Source: Anagrus nilaparvatae
Lineage: Eukaryota; Arthropoda; Insecta; Hymenoptera; Mymaridae
Length of the DNA: 64,000 nucleotides
Reading direction: 5' to 3'
Assembly: GCA_022575985.1 (NCBI GenBank)
Contig: JAKSXM010000040.1
Location: forward strand, 13,720,001 to 13,784,000
The position numbers were made by a program, and so were the translations under genes. This document shows positions 55,961 to 64,000 of the stretch, one piece after another (position 1 is the first letter of the stretch; every line of letters starts with the position of its first letter). Below the pieces are notes generated by a model, which saw nothing but the letters and a program-made list of their open reading frames with translations, did not search any database and was not told the DNA's origin.

Positions 55961-57877
55961 TGTTTTGTTATTAATCGTAATAAATTTATTCTCAATTAAA
56001 AAGGAGTAAATCGGAATCCAGTAATTTGAATTATTTATCAGTTTAAGTTCTTTTATATTTTTACCGTCTAATGTAATTTAAATTTAGTTTTGCTCAAATA
56101 TTCTATAGATGATAGTGAGTGTAATGAAATAACCTTGATGATTGTGCGATATATTTAAAGCAATCAAATACACGCTAAATTAATAGTGCTGCAAGCGTAA
56201 CTTTTAAGAAAACTCATGTTTCTTAAACAGCTTGTGACATATAATAAAATTTTTAACTTTACAAATATAGCGATCGGTAATAAAATTTTTTTTTTTCTTT
56301 TTGTTAAGTCGGTAACGTAAAGTTTTCACTTTAAATTTTATAATTCTGAAAATAATAAAAATAATTTTTTATTTATTTTGTTTTCGTTTACATGTTTATA
56401 GGTTAAATTTTAATTATCAGAATAATTTTAAAATAATAATTAACTGGATACTGTAAATTTGTTTGGAAGCTGATTGAGACGTAATTTTTTAGATGAAAAT
56501 TTTTTATTTTAGACATCATGTCAATAAATTAAAATTTTCTGAATCCTTATTCTTGGATAATATTAAAGTTAACATCCAAAATATCAAAATTTTATCAGGA
56601 ACACCAAAAAATGGTTGTTTTTTTAATTCCTTTGAACAATCTTTGGATGAAAAAGTATTTTTAAGAATATTTCTGATATCATAAAAAAATAATTAAAACG
56701 ATAACAATTTTAGGGATAAAATAACAATGTATTGGAACAAAATGAAAATTTGATTTGTATTTTTTATTATTTTGACAATAACATCAAACAATTTAAATTA
56801 ATTTTTTTCAAATTATGCTGCTTTTCTTGAAGCATGTTTTCTTTTAAAAAACTATTCAAAAAACGCACGATCCATATCATAAAAAACTCATTACTAGATT
56901 CAGAATTTTCTTTAGTTACTAAAGTACAATAGCTCAGATTTCCTAATGTAAGAAATGTAAGAATTAGATTACTTTTAGAAGTTCATTTTGATCTAATGAT
57001 AAAAAAAAGAAAAAAATAACTTCAAATTAAAAATGAATTAGGATTAAAATTAATATTTAGAGTCCGCTTTAACCTAAAATACGAATACTTATATTAATTC
57101 ATTCATCCCCTATACAGTCTAAATAGCAATTACAAGATTATTTCTTACAAAAATTTATTATTATGAATAAACTGTATAAATTTTACAATTGTGCATAAAA
57201 ATTTAAGTTTACAAAAAAAATTACCGAAATAATAACAGTTAGATAGAAACGCCTATATAGGTATATATACCTATACCGAAGTAACATACTACTTCAGTTG
57301 TTTTTTAAATAGCCACTTAAATAAAACACTTATTTTTAAGATTTACTCATTTTAAAAATAAATTATTCTTTGCAATTTATATCACAAGTGCCTAAAATAA
57401 TAAATAATTGTATTTATTATTGTTTATTTATTTTTTTTACATTTATGTTACTTTTAATTAAAAAATCTATAATAAAGCATTATATTATTTATTTACTATA
57501 TTTATAGTTTTTATACAAGGCATTTAGGTTATAATTTTTTATAATTTTTTAACATAATATGAATAAGTATTTATATTTTGATTATGTTAACTTATTGGTT
57601 ATTTGAAAAACATTTCACGCGATACTTACTTTTTGTTTAACCTGAAGCTTGTTTCGGCATTGTATCCGAAATGGTAATAAAATCTAATCCAATTTAAAAA
57701 TGACGCATTTTAACTAAAGATATTAAGTTATTTAAGAGATTTTTTTTGCTAGCTTTAAAATTTATTTAATTTTTTGTATTTATTTCAGAGAATCCGTTAA
57801 TAATCATTCGAATCATTCTATTACATTATATTTTTTTACTATTCACTGATTAATTTTTTTTCAATTCAAAAAAATTT
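55961..57877. other. AT-rich stretch, nothing recognised
   Basis: No motif or repeat supported. A 63-codon frame at 56493 has no recognisable feature. Confidence 0.45.
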
Positions 57878-58395
57878 AGGTGACATATTTGAAACCACTC
57901 TGATGACTGAACCAATTGCCACCGAGATAACGAAATTCTAGACTTTTGGCTATAGCTCCATTTTCAGAATCTGCTGGTTTTGTAAAGTCACCTGGATGAC
58001 CAACTTGAAACCAGGGTAAAATTTAACTTTTTATTTCACAAAGCTTTGGGATAATATACCCAAAGTTTCGTCTATGCCCCATTATCCAGAGGCGAGGTAT
58101 ACCGCCCAAAAAATTTGGTTTACCCAGGTGACCAAATTGAAACCAGGATAGATTTAAATAGTCGAATCTCATCATCAACAAAGACCTACAGCTAAAGCAT
58201 TATTACGGAGAAGCTGTCCTGAGCCTCATAATACGGCCGAATTTTGAGTCACTTGGGTAACTCTCTTGAATCCAGACTTAATTTTTACATATTACTCTAC
58301 AAAACTATTTGATAAAGTACAAAAAGTTTATTGCCCCATTGTCCTGAGGGGACAAAGTTTAGGTCACCCAGGTGAAACCAGAACAAATTTTACAT
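57878..58395 (+). repeat. Degenerate tandem repeat, about 4 units of ~125 bp
   Basis: Recurrent block of the form AGGTGACCAAATTGAAACCAG (57879, 57988, 58129, 58243, 58366 in variants) followed by a TTT-rich part, a CCCCATT block and an AAAGTTTxG block. Units are diverged. Confidence 0.7.
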
Positions 58396-58399
58396 AGTT

Positions 58400-58965
58400 T
58401 TTGTATTCACTATAATAAACACATATTTAAAATATGGAATATGCCAATTTTGGGTGAACTTGATGGTATTGATGGTGTCAGAAACATTTTCAACGTGCGG
58501 TTTTAACTGATAGTACATGTCGTTTACTTTAGATACGTGCGTTTACATATCATCTTTAGGGAATTTTGTTAAGATAAAAAATTTTTGTTGTAATGCGTTT
58601 ATACTTACATCGGTATTGTTCTCATATACCGTATACAATTTATCCCACACATCATTCGATATTTTACAATTGATTTAAGGTTAAGTTGGCTGCCTATCCA
58701 ATGTCGTTACAATAAATTTTTGAGCATAATTCTCATTATCGTACCAAGGATCAAAATCTTTAGAATATTTTTCTTTACATTCAGCAGTTGCAGTTAAATC
58801 GTATATTTGTACCAGTTTTGTTGTTGTTCTAATCACTACTTTGAAAAACTCTAGTAAAATCAGCAGGATCATCATCAGAAATTTTCAGGTCCCCCAACCG
58901 TTTACTACTTTTAATTTGTCGATCTTCACAAAATTATTTCCTTCAATTTTTATTTATTCTTTTTT
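58400..58965 (-). pseudogene. Copia gag fragment (minus strand)
   Basis: Minus-strand reading: FVKIDKLKVVNGWGT-stop-KF (the KLxGxxNWxxWKFQ start of Copia gag), a segment around FIVTTLDRQP, then after stops ISNDVWDKLYTVYENNTDVS, INALQQKFFILTKFPKDDM, THVSKVNDMYYQLKP. The same protein family as gag at 21.4 kb but a different element. No pol follows. Confidence 0.78.
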
Positions 58966-59349
58966 AACAATAAATTTTAGCTTATTTGCGCAATAGACGT
59001 TGGTTTTTAGGTTTAAAAAAAATCTATACCTTTTTTTTCTACTATTTTTTTTCATCACTTTTTTATTTTTTCATAACTGCTTTCATTGGGGTCCTACAAC
59101 CTATTAGATTTAATAAAGTAATTATTTATTTATTAATATACATTTGAATAATATTTAAGCTCTACAGCAGCTCTTACAAAACGCATTCAACATTTGATTA
59201 TCTTATAAAACTAACTTTTTTTTTACTTATAAGACTAACTCGTTTTTCTTATCAAATAGACATAATTCTCCTTCAATATTCTTTTAACATGATTATTATA
59301 TATCTCTCACGATCTACATACATATCTTATCTTATTTTATCCTATCTTA
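58966..59349. other. AT-rich stretch, nothing recognised
   Basis: Simple A/T-rich sequence with CTTATC repeats near 59325-59352. Confidence 0.45.
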
Positions 59350-60110
59350 TCTTACTATTATATATATTTAAAAATTTATTTGTGTGTGTGTTTGTGTGTG
59401 TATCTCACTTTTTAGTATTCGATTTGGCACCAATTCTTGCGTATCCTCCTAAATTTTTACTCAAAACGAAGGTATCTTTAAAATTTTATGAAATATTTTT
59501 GAAGCTAGTTGAAAAATTCTTAAAAATTTTTTTATTTTTTATGGTATTTATAATTACAGGAAACCCTCCGTATTCGCGGGTAATTGAGACCGAAAAAACA
59601 CCGCGAATAAGAAAATCCGCGAATAACGCGGGACTGGGACCGTAGTATATATATGTATGTATGTGCATAAAGTAAAACAAAAAAATTTTGAGAATGAAAA
59701 TTATTTTATTGACAAGTGAAATATAATGTTTATAACCAAAAATCTAGTGAAAAAAAAAATTAATAAATGTTTTTAATTTATTTTAATTAGCCAAAAAAGA
59801 AATTTTTATAATGTTTATAACCAAAAATCTTGTGAAAAAAAATTAATGAATGTGAACATTGCTACAAAACCGCGTAAAACCGAATTCAAATCCGCGAAAA
59901 AAGAATCCTGGTATATTTTGAAGAATCGCGTATATTTGAATCCGCGAATACGATTACCCGCGAATACGGGGGGTTTCCTGTATCTATTTATGGGTATGTG
60001 TGTGTATGTGTTTCATCATCAGGGACAAATCAATTAACAGTCAAAATGCAGTATCAAATTATAGAAAAAAGTCTGCGGTTGACATAGGCCATATTTTTGT
60101 ACTTTTGTAT
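59350..60110 (+). mobile_element. Helitron-like sequence interrupted by a pogo-type MITE
   Basis: Begins TCTTACTATTATATATATTT after A, like the other Helitron 5' ends here. It continues TTTGTGTGTGTG, TTCGATTTGGCACCAATTCT and further blocks shared in inverted order with 5940-6410. After the MITE comes GTGTGTGTATGTGTTTCATCATCAGG. I see no CTAG end with hairpin, so the 3' boundary is unknown. Confidence 0.5.
59557..59980. mobile_element. pogo/Tigger-type MITE, 424 bp (TSD TA)
   Basis: Tips CAGGAAACCCTCCGTATTCG and, complemented at the right, CAGGAAACCCCCCGTATTCG, extending through CGGGTAAT. TA lies on each side (59555-59556, 59981-59982). The CAGG..CCC..TATTCGCGGG pattern is characteristic of pogo/Tigger Tc1-mariner relatives. 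No transposase motif. Further CCGCGAATA blocks occur near both ends. Confidence 0.85.
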
Positions 60111-61227
60111 TAAGTACTTTTGGAAATATTCAATTTTTCCTATTTTTGGAAAAAAATAAAATTTTTAGAAAATTTGATTAAAAAGTGAAATATAAATATA
60201 AATATAAATATCTTCTAAATATGATAAATTTTTATTGTATTACTTGATTCGGCACTAATTTATATGTACTTAGATAAATTTGGATAAAAAAGGAGGTTTC
60301 TTTAAAAATTTGTAAATTTTTTTTTGATTTTTCAAAATAAATTTTTGTTAATTTGCGGTAAAAATAAGAAAACTAGAGAAAAGTTTAAGAAATTTTATAG
60401 ATTCTTTACTATTCAGTAACTGAAAACATAATTAATGTATCATAAGTTAATTTTTTTACAAATTAGTTAATCGATATTATCATTAACAAAATATTAGGGT
60501 CCTCTGAAAATCTAGATTTTGCATATCCAGGAGTCAAATGCACGTTATTTATTTAAAAATAACTGTATTATTTGCAATTTATATTGTTTACGCTACAAAT
60601 TATTAGGACTATAAACAGGCCCCTCTGAAAATTATTTGATAATTTTATATTATGAGGCCTTGAATTCTCTAGATCAAAAAATACCAGAAAAATTGCATAT
60701 CAAGTTAATCACACGAAGTTTAAATTGTTAATTCACTAACCAACTAACATGATTTGTAATAAATCTTGAAGTCTATTAGTCAAGTGTACCAAAATAGTAC
60801 ACGAGATACTAATATTAAAATGCCAGATTCAAATAATAGGATCAATTGATACCCTGTATTTATAATATACAAATCCAATTCATAGAAAATCATTAAAATA
60901 ATAACAAAATATGTAAATGAGTTCATTACGCAACTTTAATAAGAAAGGGGGAACAAGATCCTCACTAAACTAAGGTGACCTAATAAATCAAATCATTTAA
61001 TATTGTGATCGCTGTTAGAATATTATTCTTTGGGAAAACAGTTCTTCTTAAAAGAGGTTTAACTTAAAATGGATTCACGTCGAGCATCTCTTATAATAAG
61101 AGTAATAAACTTAGACTATTTTTTAATTTATTATTGTTTTTAAAAGAACTTTTTTTTTTTAACTATTATATAGGTTAAAAGAAATTGAAATATTTGTATC
61201 TTTATTTTTAACCCATAAATTTTTTAG
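60111..61227 (+). other. Putative intron upstream of the cyclase exon
   Basis: AT-rich with no second cyclase exon visible. It ends in ATTTTTTAG at 61227, the acceptor of the next exon. Confidence 0.5.
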
Positions 61228-61594
61228 CTTTAGCCAGCCAGTGCAATGCTCAAGAACTAGTTAAAGTATTAAACAATTTGTATGCTAGATTTGATAAACA
61301 ATCATCTGAAAATCATTGTCTCAGAATAAAACTTTTAGGGGATTGTTATTATTGTGTTTCGGGGCTTCCAGATGCCCGAGAAGATCATGCAAAATGTTGT
61401 GTAGAAATGGGCTTGCATATGATAAACGCTATTCAAGACATTAGGCTTAACGCCAAAGTAGATTTAAATATGAGAATTGGAATACATAGTGGCTCAGTAT
61501 TATGTGGTGTTCTTGGATTAAGGAAGTGGCAATTTGATGTTTGGTCTTATGATGTTACCTTAGCTAATCATTTAGAAAGTGGAGGAATACCTGG
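61228..61594 (+). CDS. Adenylate cyclase (class III) catalytic C1a exon
   Basis: One internal exon of about 122 codons, bounded by TTTTTTAG| and CCTGG|GTGAGA. After a split first codon it reads [20 protein letters not shown], then [20 protein letters not shown] (the Asp of LGD is the second metal ligand of the C1a domain), [33 protein letters not shown], and [20 protein letters not shown]. These are hallmarks of membrane adenylate cyclases making cAMP from ATP in G-protein signalling. [16 protein letters not shown] and LANHLESGG recall the Ac76E/type-2-like insect enzymes rather than rutabaga, from memory only. The frame is open and intact. Other exons lie outside the window or were not recognised. 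Plus strand. Confidence 0.93.
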
Positions 61595-62085
61595 GTGAGA
61601 AAATTGTTTTATTTTAATACAATTATTATATTTAGTTATTTGATTTAGTTAATTTTTTAATTAGTAAACGTTCTGTAACAGACAAATAAAGTTTTCAACT
61701 TTTTTAAAATCATTTTTATTGCTTTTTAGAGAAACATTAATTTGAAAATAATATTTACTATATAACTTGGTCGATAATTTTCTCAAAATATCAATGTTTA
61801 CTGTTTCAGAAAAAAGGAAAATTTAAATAATTTTTTAAAATTTAAATTGCATTTTTAATAGGATTTCAGAATTATAGTAATTTAGAATTAAAAAAGGTCA
61901 ATTACAATCGTTATCTTTGAATAGCCATATCATAAACAATATTTAAAATATACAGGTAAAAGTTTATAGAAATTGTAGATCGCCGTAGCGATAAAAGAAT
62001 TAGTAATACTAATTTACGGATTACAGGCTAAGGATCAGGTTTTACATTAAAAAAAAAATTAAACAACCTGAAAGGGTTGCATAAT
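61595..62085 (+). other. Intron downstream of the cyclase exon
   Basis: Starts with a good donor (GTGAGA). No gene or repeat recognised before the minisatellite. Confidence 0.5.
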
Positions 62086-62438
62086 TTAGAATTAGGGATA
62101 AAGAATAATTACTATTTCGGGATTTTGAATAATTCAAGTTTAGGGACGAAGAAAAGTTTCTATTTATGGATTTAGAGAAATGAAGTTTTAGGGACCAAGA
62201 ATAATTACTATGTAGGAACTTAGAATAGTTTAAGTTTAGGGACGTAGAATTATTTTGCTTTATGGACTTATAGTATTTTAAATTTAAAGACGAAGAATAA
62301 TTTCTATTTAGGCATTAGGAATAATTCAGGTTTAGTGACTAAGAATTATTTTTATTTAGCTATTTGGAATAAATAAAGTATAGGGATAAAGAATAATTTC
62401 TACTAAGAGAATTAGAATAATGGCGGTTTAGGGGTTAA
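62086..62438 (+). repeat. Intronic minisatellite, ~48-bp units (left part)
   Basis: Units of the form AGGGACGAAGAATAATTTCT-ATTTAGGGACTTAGAATAAT-TCAAGTTT, with substitutions. The array is interrupted by element D and continues at 63696. Confidence 0.85.
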
Positions 62439-63695
62439 GGGTACCGTCTCCTAGTTTTGAGTAAAAATAACGTTTTTTTTTCTGATTAGTTTTCTCGAAA
62501 AGTTTATTGAATAATAAAAAGATTTTTTTACAGCGATTATATACACTTATAATAAATACAAAAAAAATTTAATTTTTTATTTTCTCTTTTTTAACATATG
62601 ATGAGATGGTGCCAAAGTTGGTGTCTAAAAAAAAAGTTCCAAATTGGCCCACATCATAACATGTTTAAAACGGTCTTTAGTAAAAAAAACACCATAAAGA
62701 ACACGAGTTTTTGCAAATCTTAACCTAAAATCAATGAAAAATATTTAGAATAGAATATAGAATAATAGAATATATTTATAATCTTTTTATTTTTTATAGT
62801 AATTACTCACATTTTTTAATTCTTTTTATTTACAAATAAATGTTACATAAAAAACATGTTTCTGCAACGTTCTTTGCAGGTAAAAATATTTTTATTTGAT
62901 AAACACATTGCCGACACTATTTTTGGGTCAAAAACACGGTTTTTTTATGTTGCATTCATTTATACATGGAAAATAGTAAAGTATATGAATAAATTATTTC
63001 ATTTGGAGCAAAAATAATAAAATTTTTGAGTTACCAGAAGTGGAAAAAAAATTCGCGCGCTGTGTCCACTATGACGATTTTATGACGATTTCGGACTCGG
63101 TCCAACTTTGCACCCACGATACGTCTAAACGGCTAAACCAAAACTAACGCTACTTATCAGGTGTTCATAAAAAGGATAAAAGTTTTTTTTGGAGGGGCAG
63201 CCAACGATCGCCCATTGCCCATATCTAAGATACAGACATGTCGAAAAAAGTAGGTTGACGAAATCGTCATAGTGGACACACGGAAGCTTAAAAAAGTTAT
63301 GAAGGTAAATAGAAAAAAGTCAAAATTTGACGTATTTTTGGCCTTAAAACGGAGGCCTAGAGACCAAAAAATCATTCGATCAGGTTCATTGTAAATAATG
63401 ATTCATAGAATTTCATAACAAATTGATTAAAAAAAAAAAAAAATTGAAATCGGACCAATAGTTTTTTTGATATCGTGTGGACCGCTTAGAAAGAGTTCGT
63501 TTTGAGAAAAACGCGTTTAAAGTGTCGTATCTTGTATTCTTGCATACTGGTAATTTTACTTTTAGGGGCTGCCGTTTTTTTATCATTCGCGGGATTCATT
63601 TAAAAAGTTTTTTCCATATTCTTGAATAATTTTTGAACACGATGAATTAAGAAAAAAAAATTGATTTTCAATTTCTTAACTTGGAGATGGTAACC
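62439..63695. mobile_element. TTAA-flanked non-autonomous element D, 1257 bp
   Basis: Tips GGGTACCGTCTCCTAG and, complemented at the right, GGTTACCATCTCCAAG. TTAA on both sides (62435-62438, 63696-63699), with the same minisatellite resuming afterwards. Inside are a GTGTCCACTATGACGATTT block and its inverted partner AAATCGTCATAGTGGACACA (63063 and 63261), and an AAAACGCGTTTAAAGTGTCG block related to element B. No transposase. Confidence 0.82.
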
Positions 63696-64000
63696 TTAAG
63701 ATTAATTTCTACTTGGAAACTTAGAATAATTCAAGTTTAAGAAAGTAGAATTATTATGCTTTAGGAACTTATAGTAATTCAGATTTAAGCACGAAGAATA
63801 ATTTCTACTTAGAAACTTAAATTATTTAAAATTAGGGACGAAGAATAATTTCAATTTACAAATTCATAGATTTATAGGACGAAAATAATTTCTACTAAGG
63901 AATATAAATAATTTAGAATTGAGGATAAAGAATAATTTCTACTTCTATTTCGTAATTTAGAAAAATTAAGGTTTTGGGACTGAGAATAATTTTTATTTAG
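63696..64000 (+). repeat. Intronic minisatellite (right part), runs off the window
   Basis: Same ~48-bp units as 62086-62438: ATTTCTACTTGGAAACTTAG, GAACTTATAGTAATTCAGAT, GGGACGAAGAATAATTTC. The array continues to the last base. Confidence 0.82.

Overview
This is an AT-rich eukaryotic, almost certainly arthropod (probably insect) intergenic or intronic region. It holds one exon of a real cellular gene: a class III adenylate cyclase C1a exon at 61228-61594 with proper splice sites. Nearly everything else is transposable-element sequence in nested layers, mostly decayed. There are no bacterial-type operons, rRNA or tRNA genes, or CRISPR arrays. I could not pin the species down; insect is inferred from the element types and from the cyclase exon.

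Layout. 0.5-3.0 kb: a decayed BEL/Pao retrotransposon with a 106-bp MITE inside it. 4.4-14.4 kb: a ~10-kb structure bounded by ~1-kb inverted repeats, holding two outward-facing Helitrons and a broken three-exon RING-finger gene. 14.8-19.3 kb: a nearly complete LTR element without reverse transcriptase (identical-length 364-bp LTRs, TSD TAGTT). 19.4-27.5 kb: an R1-type LINE split by a complete but inactivated Copia element (20979-25751). 28.3-31 kb: a Gypsy integrase tail split by a TTAA-flanked element, then a Penelope-like element. 31.4-37.2 and 42.4-44.1 kb: scrambled relatives of the 14.8-kb LTR family plus a large minisatellite. 37.2-42.4 kb: a full-length non-LTR retrotransposon with two uninterrupted ORFs, the best candidate for an active element. 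44.4-47.1 kb: a second coding-less LTR element, with a TTAA element inside it. 47.3-54.7 kb: a minus-strand Gypsy element cut by a Helitron inside its RT active-site motif and by a 2966-bp palindromic TTAA element. 54.9-60.1 kb: minisatellites, a foldback hairpin, a Copia gag scrap, Helitron-like sequence and a pogo-type MITE. 61.2-64 kb: the cyclase exon followed by a ~48-bp intronic minisatellite that carries another TTAA element.

The nesting gives precise boundaries. Removing the inserted DNA and one target copy restores the host element's reading frame for the Copia insertion in the LINE, for two TTAA elements in Gypsy genes, and for the Helitron in the Gypsy RT. Four TTAA-flanked non-autonomous elements with unrelated tips, a recurrent coding-less LTR family with a conserved primer site, and inverted-repeat arms that contain splice signals are the least ordinary parts of the window.
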